From the NCBI GenBank assembly GCA_963931445.1, contig OZ007016.1, forward strand, positions 1,240,001 to 1,304,000: a stretch of 64,000 nt of DNA, given 5' to 3'. Below the pieces are notes generated by a model. The model was given only the letters and a program-made list of their open reading frames with translations. It had not been told where the DNA came from and did no database searches. A program made the translations under genes and the position numbers. Shown here one piece after another: positions 54,500 to 64,000 of this stretch (position 1 is its first letter; each line of letters opens with the position of its first letter). Source of the stretch: CALXVA01 sp944393025. GTDB taxonomy: Bacteria; Bacillota; Clostridia; TANB77; CAG-508.

Positions 54500-57400
54500 T
54501 TATTGATTTAATTCTTCATTTTCTTCTTTTATTTCTTCGATTTTATTTTCTTCTGTTTCTACATTTTCATCAACAACATTCTCTGTAATATCTTCATTGA
54601 AAATCTCAGAACTATCGACTGTTGTTTCATTCTCTTGAGAAGATTCATTATTTAATAAATTGTTACTTTGTTCTGTTGTTTTATTTATATCATCCATAAT
54701 TAAATTATTATCTAACTCTTCTTGTTTATTTACTGTATTCTCAATTGTTTCGTTTTCTACTATGTTTTCAGTTACATTATTATTCTCTTGCTCGATGACT
54801 TCATTTTCTATTTCACTTTTTTCGATTTTTTCTATTACTTCATCAATATTGACTTGGTTTATTTCTTCTGTTTCTACTTTTGATAAAGCTTTTGATAAAA
54901 TGTTAGTTGATTGCACAGATAATGTTTGAACTGACATATTTTGTGTAGATTCTATTTTTGAATTATAGTAAATTAGTGTTGATACGCTAGAAGTAGTATT
55001 CTCCCACATATTGCTTGTAGTTTGAACACTTGCAGTATTAATAACATTTACTGTTGCGCCATCTGGAATCAATGTTCCTAAAGATCTAACATCTACAATT
55101 ATTCCATCTATATGATATGAACATGCTGACATCTTTATATCTTTATATGTTATATTTCCAGTATTTTTATTTGTTATTTCATATCTTCTTGTACGGCTTT
55201 TTTCTTCATACGCATCTACTACCTTATACCATAAAACAACTTGGTTATCTGTTAAAGAAATTCCATAATTATTCTCTAAAAATCTTTTTACAGTATTTGT
55301 AGTTGGTAATCCATACTTTGTATATTTAGACATGGTTCCATCGTTATTTGCTGTAACAAAATCATCCATCATATCAGCAAGTGCATTTGCATCATTCATA
55401 TTATTATTTATTATATTGTCATTGTATCCTGGTACGAAAAATTCTTTTGATGGCATACCACTGCTAGCAGCTGTTGTTGTTCCTGCATATAAATAGCCTG
55501 AATTTCCATCTGTTGGAGATGCAAATCTAACAAACATTGACATAGTATTATGTTTATCATTTGAGTTTCCTTCATTATAATCTTCAATATAATGAGCCAC
55601 TATATCAGATATTACTGTTGTTTCTGTTCCAGCATCTACTTCTTTACCTTTAAACACATTTTCATCAAGTTTAACTTTAATGTCAATTTGTTGCGCATCT
55701 GTATTATATCCTATATTGTCTACAGACCATGTTATTTTAGTTCTGCTTTCTTCATCTACTGTTTCCTTTATAACTCCTGATGGTAATTCTCCTTCTATTG
55801 TCATTCCTAATGGAAGAATATCTGTTATTGTTTGATCATTTACTTTTTCAGGATAGCTTCCTTGTACTGTATTTTCGACTTTTAATCTATAATACATATA
55901 ATTATTTGTACCTGAATCATATCTTATTTCTGTTATTGGTTTTTTATTTATATCTAATGCTGTTTTTGTTAGTGTTAGTGATGGTGTTGGCATTGCTGTA
56001 AAGCTTCCTATTATTACTACATCTTCTGCTGGCATTGTTTCTGGTATTTCTGTCCATCCACTAAATGTATAGCCTTCTTTGCTTGGCTCTGCTACTGGTG
56101 TTACTTTTTCTCCATAGTTATATGTTTCTTGTGCATAGCTATCGTTTGCGAAGTAATCTCCTTCTATTTTGTATGTTATTGTATAACTATTTATATTCCA
56201 TTTAGCATAGTAATATGTTGTACCTGCTACCATTGTTTCTGGTAATTCATCAACTTTTGTAGTAAAGCTTTCATCAGCATACCAACCATCAAAAGTATAT
56301 CCAGTTTTTGTAGTTGTTGGCATTGTTCTATTTTCTATTACATCTCCTGCATATCCTTCTATAGGTGCTACAGGCGTTCCACCATTTTCAACAAATACTA
56401 TTTTAGCTTCTACTTTTGTTTCTGTTGGATCTGTTTGTGTTTCATTACCTTTTTCATCTACTAAATATGCTGTATTACTAATATTTCCTGTTAAACCACT
56501 ATTACTGTTAACAGTTACTTCAAATGTTAATGTTACAGAATATTCTGCTGGTACATTAACTTGTATACCTTGTTCTAAATCATTTGCTGTTTTTGTTGTT
56601 AAATCAATTACTTCGTTATTTAAAGTATATGTTGTTTCATCATTTATTTGTATACTTCTATCAGTAAATGTTGTACCTGTAGGAATGTTGTCTTTTATAG
56701 TTGCTAATCCATCTACTTTGCCATCATTTTCTACTGTTATTGTATATGTAATTGTATCTCCTTCAGATACTTTTTCTGGTTTTGCACTCTTATATATATT
56801 TAATATAGGATTATATACTGTAACTTTTTCCTCGTTTGTATTAGTATCTCCTACTAGAGCTGCATTTTTTATTTCTTTACTTTCTCCTTCAAAAGCATTT
56901 ATAGTTACTTTAAATTTAAGTTCTTTGCTTTCTTCTGAATTTAGTGTTATATCATTCCAAGTAATAACTTTTTGTCCATTTACTTCTTCTACTGTATAAT
57001 TTTCACTTCCAGTAATACTTCCTTCTACTAAAGTTGTTCCTTCTGGTACTATATCTTTTACTGTTGTTTTAGCTATAGCTTGTTCTTCTTTAGAAGTATT
57101 TGTAACTTTTATACTATATTCAATTTCTGAACCTTCTTTTAATTCTGTTAATTTAGAGTTTTCAGAAGATACAGTTTTACTTGTTTCAATTACTGGATTA
57201 ATTGTTTCTGGAGTATTCTTTCCATCTACAACTGCTGTGTTTTTTATTTCTCCTTTTTCATTTACTACTTCTACTGTAAATGATACTGTAATAGGATTTT
57301 CAGCTGTTATTTCAGGAATTACCCATGAAATTTTACCATCTGCTTCTGTTCCATTATCAGATATACTATCTTTTACTAAAGTTGTTCCTTCTGGAATATT

Positions 57401-58045
57401 ATCTGATATGTTTACATTTTTAGCAATTACTTCTGTATTTGTATTCGTTACTGTTATTTCATATGTAATTTTACTCCCTTTTTGTATTGCATTATCGTTT
57501 TCATTTATTGAATTTAATTTTGCAACTTTATTAATTTCTAAATTTGGTCCGCTAGTAGCTATATCTGATGATATTTGAGCATTTGCTAAACTTAATCCTG
57601 CCCATGTTACTGTTAGTCCTTCTTCAATTCTTTCTTCTTCTCTTTCAACTATTTCTGTTTGTGTATATTCTTCATTTGGCAATTCAGGATTTGATGTTCC
57701 TGTAGTAGTACCCTCTGTTGGAGTTCCTTCCTGAGATACTGATTCATCTCCTTCGTTTTCCTCTGTTGTTTCATTTTGTGTTTGATTTTCATCATTATTT
57801 TCATCTGAAATTTCTGTTTCATTTTCGTCATTTTGATTTTCTTCTTGATTTTGGCTTGGTTCAGTAACTTCAGATTCGCCATTATTATTTTCTTCTATTC
57901 CTTGTGTGTTTTCATATGCAGCACCTACTTCTTCATTACCTTTAATGAAATAATATGTACCTATAGAAATAGCTATAATTAATGCTACAATTATTGCTAC
58001 TATAATGGCTAGCCTTTTACTTTTATAGCTCATTTTGGCTTTCAT
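54500..58045 (-). CDS. Large surface protein with DUF11 and InlB/Flg_new repeats
   Basis: An 1181-residue protein. Short cytoplasmic start, membrane helix (about 12-33), an acidic Asn/Glu/Gln stretch (40-140), then several DUF11-type repeats (KGSKITYEITVTNTN, NVNISDNIPEGTTLV, VKDIVPEGTTLV, KDNIPTGTTF) and two InlB/Listeria-Bacteroides repeats (TGYTFDGWYADESF, EGYTFSGWTEIP). A large C-terminal domain follows (700-1030), and a Glu/Asn-rich tail without LPXTG ends the protein. It lies directly after a sortase gene; its anchor may be the N-terminal helix. Probably an adhesin. Confidence 0.85.
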   Translation of the reverse strand: MKAKMSYKSKRLAIIVAIIVALIIAISIGTYYFIKGNEEVGAAYENTQGIEENNNGESEVTEPSQNQEENQNDENETEISDENNDENQTQNETTEENEGDESVSQEGTPTEGTTTGTSNPELPNEEYTQTEIVEREEERIEEGLTVTWAGLSLANAQISSDIATSGPNLEINKVAKLNSINENDNAIQKGSKITYEITVTNTNTEVIAKNVNISDNIPEGTTLVKDSISDNGTEADGKISWVIPEITAENPITVSFTVEVVNEKGEIKNTAVVDGKNTPETINPVIETSKTVSSENSKLTELKEGSEIEYSIKVTNTSKEEQAIAKTTVKDIVPEGTTLVEGSITGSENYTVEEVNGQKVITWNDITLNSEESKELKFKVTINAFEGESKEIKNAALVGDTNTNEEKVTVYNPILNIYKSAKPEKVSEGDTITYTITVENDGKVDGLATIKDNIPTGTTFTDRSIQINDETTYTLNNEVIDLTTKTANDLEQGIQVNVPAEYSVTLTFEVTVNSNSGLTGNISNTAYLVDEKGNETQTDPTETKVEAKIVFVENGGTPVAPIEGYAGDVIENRTMPTTTKTGYTFDGWYADESFTTKVDELPETMVAGTTYYYAKWNINSYTITYKIEGDYFANDSYAQETYNYGEKVTPVAEPSKEGYTFSGWTEIPETMPAEDVVIIGSFTAMPTPSLTLTKTALDINKKPITEIRYDSGTNNYMYYRLKVENTVQGSYPEKVNDQTITDILPLGMTIEGELPSGVIKETVDEESRTKITWSVDNIGYNTDAQQIDIKVKLDENVFKGKEVDAGTETTVISDIVAHYIEDYNEGNSNDKHNTMSMFVRFASPTDGNSGYLYAGTTTAASSGMPSKEFFVPGYNDNIINNNMNDANALADMMDDFVTANNDGTMSKYTKYGLPTTNTVKRFLENNYGISLTDNQVVLWYKVVDAYEEKSRTRRYEITNKNTGNITYKDIKMSACSYHIDGIIVDVRSLGTLIPDGATVNVINTASVQTTSNMWENTTSSVSTLIYYNSKIESTQNMSVQTLSVQSTNILSKALSKVETEEINQVNIDEVIEKIEKSEIENEVIEQENNNVTENIVENETIENTVNKQEELDNNLIMDDINKTTEQSNNLLNNESSQENETTVDSSEIFNEDITENVVDENVETEENKIEEIKEENEELNQ

Positions 58046-58073
58046 TAAATTTACCCCCTTAAAATAAAATTTA

Positions 58074-58652
58074 TTATTTTGCTCTAGCTTTAGTAATTAG
58101 TCTATTTATTTGCCCTTTAGTACATGTAATTAATGTTACTTCTTTAGTACCTTCTTTTGAACTTTCTATTATACTTGTATCATTTGGGTCAGTTGAATAT
58201 ATATCAAAAATTTCGTAAGTTAATGTATTATTGTATAGATTGGTTAATTTTATTTCATCACCTATTTTTAGTTGATCTACTTTTCCAAACATTGTTCCAT
58301 TAAGATAATTGTGTCCTGCCACAACAAAATTTCCTATTTCATTAACTTCTCCTCCTGAAAATTTTGTTATAGAATATTCCATTGAATTATCATTTGTTTT
58401 ATTTAATATTGGATATTTTATATTAATACTTGGTATTTCTATTATTCCTACTACTTTATATCCTTTATATTCCATTTCTATTTTTTTATTAGTGTTTTCT
58501 ATGTTATTAAATTCTTCTTCAATTTGTGCTACAACTTGTATTGCCTGATTACTATTTTCTTTACCTTCATATTGTTTAAAAATAATAATTCCTAAAACTA
58601 CAATAGCAGATAATGTTAATATAACTAAAAATACATTTATTATTTTTTTCAT
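58074..58652 (-). CDS. Sortase
   Basis: A membrane-anchored transpeptidase of 192 residues. N-terminal helix (about 5-27); catalytic His in NFVVAGHNYL, catalytic Cys in TLITCTKG and the Arg in INRLITKA. The IPSINIKYPIL and ITKFSGGEVNEIGN segments resemble class D/E-type sortases. Sits between two surface protein genes that are its probable substrates: the adhesin gene 28 bp downstream and the LPVTF-ending protein upstream. Confidence 0.92.
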   Translation of the reverse strand: MKKIINVFLVILTLSAIVVLGIIIFKQYEGKENSNQAIQVVAQIEEEFNNIENTNKKIEMEYKGYKVVGIIEIPSINIKYPILNKTNDNSMEYSITKFSGGEVNEIGNFVVAGHNYLNGTMFGKVDQLKIGDEIKLTNLYNNTLTYEIFDIYSTDPNDTSIIESSKEGTKEVTLITCTKGQINRLITKARAK

Positions 58653-58661
58653 TTTTTTAAC

Positions 58662-59687
58662 CTATTTACTTTTGTTAGAAATTTTTTTCTTTATTACTAA
58701 AAGTATTACTATTGCCACTATAATTACTCCTAATACTACAATTAGAGTCATAGTAGCATCAAAAGTTACTGGCAATTTTGTTGTAGTAGTTACTTCTTCT
58801 TTTACAATTTCTGTACTGCGTTCTTCTGTTTCTTCTCTAGCACAGGTCATAAATTGAACATCTACTACTTCTTGTTCTCCGTTTGTTGCTTTAATCCAAA
58901 CTATATATTGTTCTCCATGTCTTGAATCTTCTGGCTCATTTATTTTATTATTTTTTACTTCATTTTTCCAAGTTGTTGGCATCAAAGTATTATATAAATT
59001 ATAAAATTCATTAATTTTCATTATATTTGAGTATGAATTTGCATTATCACTAAAAGCAGATATTTCCTTAGCAAGTTCTACAAATCTTTTATATTGCTCA
59101 TTATTTGGTAATTTAACTAATTGATATGTGTAAGTATAATCTTCACTATCTACTTCTCCAGCATCATTTTTTACTCCATTAATTTGTAAAAATCCTACTA
59201 CTGTTGTAGTTGTTGTATTTCCTTCTGTTTTCACAACTGGTTCTTCTGTTCCTGTTGATACATTAATTCTATCTGTAGTTTTTTTAACAAAGTCAATTAT
59301 ATCTTGTGTAATTGCTTTATTTAATTCTACCTCAACTGCTTCTGCACCAATTAGTTCATTTGCATCATTTAGCATCCAAATATATGTTGATTTTTCCTCT
59401 CCAAAATATGTGCTTTGTAAAGTTTCATCAACATAAGCTACATAATTTCCTTCTGAGTCCTGTTTTGCATTGATTAGATTCAAACTTGCAATATTTGCAT
59501 TTGGATCATTTGCAAAAGCAAATTTAAAATTTGTTTTCATTACATCTTCATTGTATATCAAATATTCTTCTGATGTTTTTACAATGTTGATTTTATCATT
59601 TGTTGCATTTACTGGAAATTGAAATAAAGCTATAAATATAATTGCTATGAAAATAATTAATCCAATTTCCTTAGTTAATCTTTTCAT
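58662..59687 (-). CDS. Secreted protein with an LPVTF sorting-like C-terminus
   Basis: 341 residues. Signal peptide (about 1-28, ending PVNA), an extracytoplasmic domain (about 30-300), then TTKLPVTFDATMTLIVVLG followed by a hydrophobic stretch and a basic end (KKKISNKSK). This has the order of a sortase sorting signal, with Phe in place of Gly in LPXTG. It is directly upstream of the sortase gene by 9 bp, in the same unit. It has no recognised family; the central domain carries Asp/Glu/Thr-rich patches. Confidence 0.75.
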   Translation of the reverse strand: MKRLTKEIGLIIFIAIIFIALFQFPVNATNDKINIVKTSEEYLIYNEDVMKTNFKFAFANDPNANIASLNLINAKQDSEGNYVAYVDETLQSTYFGEEKSTYIWMLNDANELIGAEAVEVELNKAITQDIIDFVKKTTDRINVSTGTEEPVVKTEGNTTTTTVVGFLQINGVKNDAGEVDSEDYTYTYQLVKLPNNEQYKRFVELAKEISAFSDNANSYSNIMKINEFYNLYNTLMPTTWKNEVKNNKINEPEDSRHGEQYIVWIKATNGEQEVVDVQFMTCAREETEERSTEIVKEEVTTTTKLPVTFDATMTLIVVLGVIIVAIVILLVIKKKISNKSK

Positions 59688-59819
59688 AAGATACCCCCTA
59701 TATAATTATTTTATAATTTAGTAGCACAAATTCAATTTAAATTGCACCTTTACGCACAATATTATATAACAAAATTTGGAATTTGTAAACATTTTTTGGA
59801 AAATTTGCCTGTTTGTGCA

Positions 59820-59859
59820 ACAAAAACTCTTTAATCAAATTAAACTAAAGAGTTTTTGT
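59820..59859 (-). terminator. Terminator after the YcaO gene
   Basis: 14-bp stem ACAAAAACTCTTTA paired with TAAAGAGTTTTTGT, 54 nt after the stop. Confidence 0.8.
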
Positions 59860-59912
59860 CTATATTTTGTATTTGCTTTCAACTTTTATTATTTCAATAT
59901 TTTAGTATGTGT

Positions 59913-61736
59913 TTATTCAAAAATTTTCTTATTCTCCATTTGATTTATTTTACTATCTCTTTGAGCCTCCCTTAATCTTTTCATAAATGGCAAATAGTAT
60001 GAATCATCATTATCTACATAATCATCTTTTGTAATTCCATAATGATTTATTAAAACATTTTCTTTATCTTTAAAACTTAAATTTATATAATCTGCTATTT
60101 CTTTATCAAATAATAAATTTATATAGTACATTGCTTTATTATGATTTTTCAGCTTATCCATAGCAGATGCATAATAATATGTTGCTTTTATTGTTATTTT
60201 TTCAATTGAATTTTCAAGTAAATTATCAGCTATAAAACTTAAATCTTCTAAAATCTTACTTGCTTTATTATATTCTTCTTTCATAATATATAATACAGCT
60301 AGAAAGTATTTAGCTCCTGTCCCCATCTGCTCACATGGAAGTATACTTCTATCTTTTAAACTAATTAAAATTGATAATTTCTCATAACCTAATTCATATA
60401 CAATTGTTTCCATCATTTTTATAACTTCTTCTATATTTTTACTATTTATATTTTTCAAATCCTTCATTAGTGATTGCATTGTAATTAGAATATTAAAATA
60501 TGTTGCATTTGGATCAAAACTTTCTTCACTCATTCCTGGAATTGCTATACTAAAAGCAGGGAATCCTAATACTGAAACATCTCTTATTAATATATCTTTA
60601 TTTTCTTTTAATATTGTATTTGCTAAGTTTTTTAAAATTGTTTTATTGTCTAAATTTGAAACATCTGGCATTTGTGTAAATTTATAATTTTTAGTTTCAT
60701 CTATTACTTGATATGGTGCTGCTGCAAAATCTGAAAATATATATTCTGTAATATTTCTATTTTCACTGTTTTCCCCACTATAGAAGTCGAATATACAAGT
60801 TTGTGCATATTCATATATATCTCTTCCTTGTGCTGCTTCAGTAAAACATCTTTCCATTGCAATACCATAATCTGGATGTGCACCAAGTTTAAATCCAAAT
60901 CTTCCTGTATTTTTTTCAATTATATATAATCCAGCTACTGGATATTTTCCTCCAAAAGAGCAATCTACTAATTTAAATAAATAATCATCTCTTTGTTTTA
61001 ATTTTTCTACCATTTTCTTTACTTTAGGAAATTTTTCTACATATTCCATAGGTATTTCTGGTAAACTAACTTTTTCTTTAACCATTCTAGTTCCTGCATA
61101 TCTTTCTAATATTTCAGATAATCCTTCTATTAATGCTTCTTCTTTTGAATTTCCAGCACACATACCATTTGTATCAAAAAGATAACTAAACAATCTATCT
61201 GGTATATATTCTATTTCTTTATTTTTTACACTATAATATGGTAAATATAAATAATCTTCTTTTTCTACCAAATTAGATTTTTCATTTAAAATTTGTTTTA
61301 TGTACTCTATTTTCTCTTGATTTGAGCAATCATTTTTTCCATTTTGTTTTAATATATTCTCAAAAAAGCTATTTCTTATATTGTTATTTGTTATATTCAA
61401 AGCTTCTTCTACATTTAGATGTTTTTCATCTGGAGAATTTATAAATGGTAGTTCTTTAGTTGGTTCTTCCATTCTAAATCTCATTATTCCGTTTTGAAAT
61501 CTTTCAAAGAACTCAGCATAAGCACTCGCCATTGCAAAGTCTTTTGTCATTCCTTTTCCATTTTGGCCTATGTCTGTTCCCTTAATACATATTCTTAATG
61601 AATATGTTCCAACACTACTCTCCTTAGACCATTTTTCTTCTACTTCAATTCCTAATTCCTCTAATAATTTTTTTAATCTTTTTACTGTTTCTTCTGGTGA
61701 TACTTCCTTATATCTTCTTTCTTGTAATTCACTCAT
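59913..61736 (-). CDS. YcaO-domain protein with C-terminal repeat region
   Basis: YcaO proteins use ATP to activate peptide backbone amides (cyclodehydration or thioamidation) or to help RimO modify S12. The 607 residues have the ATP-binding motifs ASAYAEFFERFQNG (about residue 75), GNSKEEALIEGLSEILERYAG (about 205) and MERCFTEAAQGRD (about 290). The end (about 460-560) is helical with TPR-like features, as in the E. coli YcaO type. No precursor peptide, dehydrogenase or TfuA gene is adjacent; a thioredoxin system precedes it. ATG at 61736 has AAAGGA 8 nt upstream. Confidence 0.88.
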   Translation of the reverse strand: MSELQERRYKEVSPEETVKRLKKLLEELGIEVEEKWSKESSVGTYSLRICIKGTDIGQNGKGMTKDFAMASAYAEFFERFQNGIMRFRMEEPTKELPFINSPDEKHLNVEEALNITNNNIRNSFFENILKQNGKNDCSNQEKIEYIKQILNEKSNLVEKEDYLYLPYYSVKNKEIEYIPDRLFSYLFDTNGMCAGNSKEEALIEGLSEILERYAGTRMVKEKVSLPEIPMEYVEKFPKVKKMVEKLKQRDDYLFKLVDCSFGGKYPVAGLYIIEKNTGRFGFKLGAHPDYGIAMERCFTEAAQGRDIYEYAQTCIFDFYSGENSENRNITEYIFSDFAAAPYQVIDETKNYKFTQMPDVSNLDNKTILKNLANTILKENKDILIRDVSVLGFPAFSIAIPGMSEESFDPNATYFNILITMQSLMKDLKNINSKNIEEVIKMMETIVYELGYEKLSILISLKDRSILPCEQMGTGAKYFLAVLYIMKEEYNKASKILEDLSFIADNLLENSIEKITIKATYYYASAMDKLKNHNKAMYYINLLFDKEIADYINLSFKDKENVLINHYGITKDDYVDNDDSYYLPFMKRLREAQRDSKINQMENKKIFE

Positions 61737-61893
61737 TTCATACATCCTTTCTACTGACACAATAAGAACAGTCCTTTGTGTCAATTTACATTTTTCGACA
61801 TAATTCTATCACTTTCTTATTTTATTTTTTTTAACATTATATGAAATGGCTATTTTTATATATGAAAATATATTTTTGTTTTTTCTTATATGC

Positions 61894-61954
61894 AAAAAAA
61901 TATTTTAGAAAAATAAGTATAAATTCAAATACTTAAATTCTAAAATATTTTTTT
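61894..61954 (-). terminator. Terminator after thioredoxin
   Basis: 16-bp stem AAAAAAATATTTTAGA and complement with an inner stem AAGTAT/ATACTT; ends in a T run on the minus strand. Confidence 0.8.
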
Positions 61955-61964
61955 ATTTAATGAT

Positions 61965-62276
61965 TTATTTTAACATATTTTTTAATTCTTCTTTATCTTG
62001 TACTCCAATACTTCTTCCTACTTCATTTCCATTTTTTAATACAACAAATGTTGGTATACTCATTACATTATATTTTACTGCTAATTTATTTTGTTCATCA
62101 ATATTAACTTTGCAAACTTTTACTTTTTCTTGCATTTCTTCTGCAATTTCATCTACTACTGGTGACATCATTCTACATGGTCCACACCAACTAGCCCAAA
62201 AGTCTATTAAAACTATTTTTTCACTATTTAGTACCTCTTTCTCAAAATTTTCTTCACTTAAATTTATAACTGACAT
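61965..62276 (-). CDS. trxA: Thioredoxin
   Basis: 103 residues, small redox protein with active site WASWCGPCRMM, the cis-proline loop SIPTFVVLKNG and KLAVKYNV. Pairs with the flavoprotein gene 11 bp upstream in the same transcript. Confidence 0.97.
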   Translation of the reverse strand: MSVINLSEENFEKEVLNSEKIVLIDFWASWCGPCRMMSPVVDEIAEEMQEKVKVCKVNIDEQNKLAVKYNVMSIPTFVVLKNGNEVGRSIGVQDKEELKNMLK

Positions 62277-62287
62277 TTTTTTACCTC

Positions 62288-63139
62288 CTAATTTTTATTT
62301 TTTATTATATCAAGTGCAGCTATAGTACCTTCATATACAGCTTTATTAACTTGTAATAAACCTCCTGTACAATCACCACACGCATATAAACCATCTACTG
62401 TTGTTTCCATATTATCATTTGTAAATATATTATTTCCTTTTACAACAGCTCCTATTTTTCTTGCTAAATCTGTACTAGATGCTGTTCCTATTGCAATAAA
62501 AACTCCATCTATTCTTTTTATATTATTATTTGCAAATTCTACTTCTTCTATTACATTATTTCCTCTAAATTCTCTTATTGGTGTTTCATCTATTTCAAAG
62601 TCAGATGTACTTCTATTTTCTATTATTTCTTCGCCATTTGTTAAAATGGTAACTGATTTTGCAATTGGTTTTAATGTTTCTGCTTCATGTATTGCATAAT
62701 TCCCATTACCTATAACTGCAACATTTTTATTTCTATAAAAAAATCCATCACAAATAGCACAATAACTTATACCTTTTCCTTCAAATTCTTTTATTCCTTT
62801 TACATTTGGTGCTGTTCTATTTGTTCCTGTTGCAATTATAACATATTTTGCCTCATATTCTCTATTTACTGTTGTGACTATAAAATTATTTTCTAAATTT
62901 ATATTTGTTACCTCATCTTTTACTATAGGAATATTTAAATCCTGTACCTGTTTTATTCCTATATTGTATAATTCTTCACCTGAAATAGATTTAACTCCAT
63001 AATAATTTTCTATTTTGCTAGCTTTCTTCAATGCTGAATTTTCATCTGTTATTATACATACATTTTTTCTTGCTCTTTTTAAATAAATACTTGCAGATAT
63101 TCCAGCTGGTCCGCTTCCTATTACTATAACATCATACAT
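62288..63139 (-). CDS. Thioredoxin-reductase-like flavoprotein lacking the NADPH motif
   Basis: 283 residues of the TrxR fold. FAD binding IGSGPAGISASIYLKRA, active site CAICDGFF (CxxC), a second Rossmann motif degraded to VIGNGNYAIHEAETL, and the C-terminal FAD motif GLYACGDCTGG. The HRRxxxR NADPH-phosphate motif after the second Rossmann region is absent (ILTNGEEI instead). In clostridial ferredoxin-dependent flavin thioredoxin reductases this loss is characteristic, so it may take electrons from ferredoxin and not NADPH. It lies next to trxA. Confidence 0.85.
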   Translation of the reverse strand: MYDVIVIGSGPAGISASIYLKRARKNVCIITDENSALKKASKIENYYGVKSISGEELYNIGIKQVQDLNIPIVKDEVTNINLENNFIVTTVNREYEAKYVIIATGTNRTAPNVKGIKEFEGKGISYCAICDGFFYRNKNVAVIGNGNYAIHEAETLKPIAKSVTILTNGEEIIENRSTSDFEIDETPIREFRGNNVIEEVEFANNNIKRIDGVFIAIGTASSTDLARKIGAVVKGNNIFTNDNMETTVDGLYACGDCTGGLLQVNKAVYEGTIAALDIIKNKN

Positions 63140-63179
63140 AATTATTCTCCTATTAATTTAAATATATACCATTTACTTC

Positions 63180-64000
63180 TTAATATTCATCTTTTGAAGT
63201 ATTTATTTTTAGCAACTTAAATACTTCAACTATAAATATTGGTAATATTACAAGTAATATTATTTCTAATATATTGTTCATAGGTAATATTGGAATACTA
63301 AATATATGTCTTAATCCAGGTATAAACAATATTATAAGCATAAGTGCTGCAGATAACGCTATTGCTCCAAGTAATACTTTATTATTGAATGGATGTGTTT
63401 TAAATATTGATTTTTTATTATTTCTTATATTAAATACATGTACAAGTTCTGAAAAAGCTAATGTAACAAATGCCATTGTTTGACCAATTTCTACTTTTAC
63501 CTCTTGCTTTTCTACTATTTCTGCTCCATTTGATAAAGCTTCTTCTAAATTTTCTATTTCATCAACACTATAGATTTTATTTTCTATTTTAATCATTGTA
63601 GGTAATTGTTCATCTGGTGTTGATAATCCTATTATAAAGGCTGCTAGTGTAAGAAGTCCAATCATAAATCCTTGATATACAACTCTAAAACTCATTCCTT
63701 TAGTGAATATACCTTTTTGTTTTTTTGGTTTTCTGTTCATTACATCATCTTCAGCTGGGTCAACTGCTAAAGCTAAAGCCGGAAGTGAATCTGTAACTAA
63801 GTTTATCCATAATATATGAATTGGTAATAATACTTCAATTAAACTTACATCTATTCCAAATGTACTACTAATCCATGGTGTAATTAATATAGCTATAAAT
63901 AATGCTACTATTTCACCAACATTACTTGAAAGTAAAAATTGAATTGCTTTTAAAATATTATCATAAATTCTTCTACCTTCTTCTACCGAAGCTACAATTG
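63180..64000 (-). CDS. P-type cation ATPase, C-terminal part, cut by window edge
   Basis: Translating the minus strand from the edge gives VASVEEGRRIYDNIL, FLLSSNVGEIVALF, LLPIHILWINLVTDSLPAL, DPAEDDVMNRKPKKQKGIFTKG and then the last membrane helices (EIGQTMAFVTLAFSELVHVFNIR) to the stop at 63180. This is the M5-M10 region of a calcium-type P2 ATPase (the WINLVTD segment). The start, phosphorylation site and ATP domain lie beyond position 64000. It pumps a cation, most likely Ca2+, out of the cytoplasm. Confidence 0.9.
   Translation of the reverse strand, partial: IVASVEEGRRIYDNILKAIQFLLSSNVGEIVALFIAILITPWISSTFGIDVSLIEVLLPIHILWINLVTDSLPALALAVDPAEDDVMNRKPKKQKGIFTKGMSFRVVYQGFMIGLLTLAAFIIGLSTPDEQLPTMIKIENKIYSVDEIENLEEALSNGAEIVEKQEVKVEIGQTMAFVTLAFSELVHVFNIRNNKKSIFKTHPFNNKVLLGAIALSAALMLIILFIPGLRHIFSIPILPMNNILEIILLVILPIFIVEVFKLLKINTSKDEY

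Noticed and set aside
61737..61964. A RiPP precursor peptide near YcaO
   Set aside because: No short frame with a ribosome site was found in this gap; it holds a terminator.

Overview
This is a very AT-rich chromosomal window from a low-GC Gram-positive bacterium of the class Clostridia, probably an uncultured gut lineage. The evidence is the housekeeping gene set (RemA, YlxM, KhpA, split transketolase, UPF0182, YtxC sporulation protein, a T-box before ileS, sortase), the strong AAGGAGG-type ribosome sites and the gene order. Most genes lie on the minus strand; no prophage, CRISPR array or transposase gene was seen.

Layout: 1-4.2 kb priA (cut by the edge), gmk, rpoZ, remA, two unknown proteins and rsmE. 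4.3-12 kb a prepilin-like protein with a formylglycine-enzyme-like C-terminus, ytxC-like, rhodanese, a divergent SecD/SecF pair, an HD hydrolase, a TIGR04086-like membrane protein and a WG-repeat protein. 12-19 kb tgt, queA, a membrane-anchored metalloprotease and ileS with its T-box. 19-31 kb TraX-like, S41 protease, two M23 hydrolase-activator paralogues, ftsX/ftsE, split transketolase, UPF0182 and ftsY. 31-36 kb a foreign-looking small gene, tRNA-Thr and two large SH3 wall proteins, one with a dockerin. 36-40 kb tsaE, a tsaB-rimI fusion and a Lon-like protease on the plus strand. 40-49 kb the rplS-trmD-rimM-khpA-rpsP-ffh-ylxM block, dfrA, thyA, a radical SAM gene and a DnaB-like helicase. 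49-54 kb acyl thioesterases, a DUF2974 hydrolase and unknowns. 54-64 kb a sortase/adhesin cluster, YcaO, thioredoxin with a thioredoxin-reductase-like flavoprotein, and a P-type ATPase cut by the edge.

The main discovery is a consistent decoding anomaly. Five otherwise intact genes (tgt, a HExxH metalloprotease, ffh, a PflA-like radical SAM gene and a membrane protein gene) are each split into two frames. In every case the break is at an in-frame CGG codon, and in every case skipping the C and reading the following GGN (glycine) restores the whole conserved protein. Each of the five gene lengths is a multiple of three plus one. A by-eye scan of the other genes found CGU, CGC, CGA and AGA read as arginine in frame, but only one other in-frame CGG, in a small gene that looks foreign (31313-31609). 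This points to CGG being unassigned and serving as a +1 frameshift or quadruplet (CGGN) site. In Ffh it falls inside the P-loop of the essential SRP GTPase.

Two non-coding signals also stand out. Two hairpin elements in the ylxM-ffh-rpsP-khpA block share architecture and loop sequence but have different, compensating stems. A GACCTGTCCC-type palindromic repeat occurs six times and forms the 3' coding end of queA, the stop codon of the DnaB-like gene, and the end of a gene remnant.
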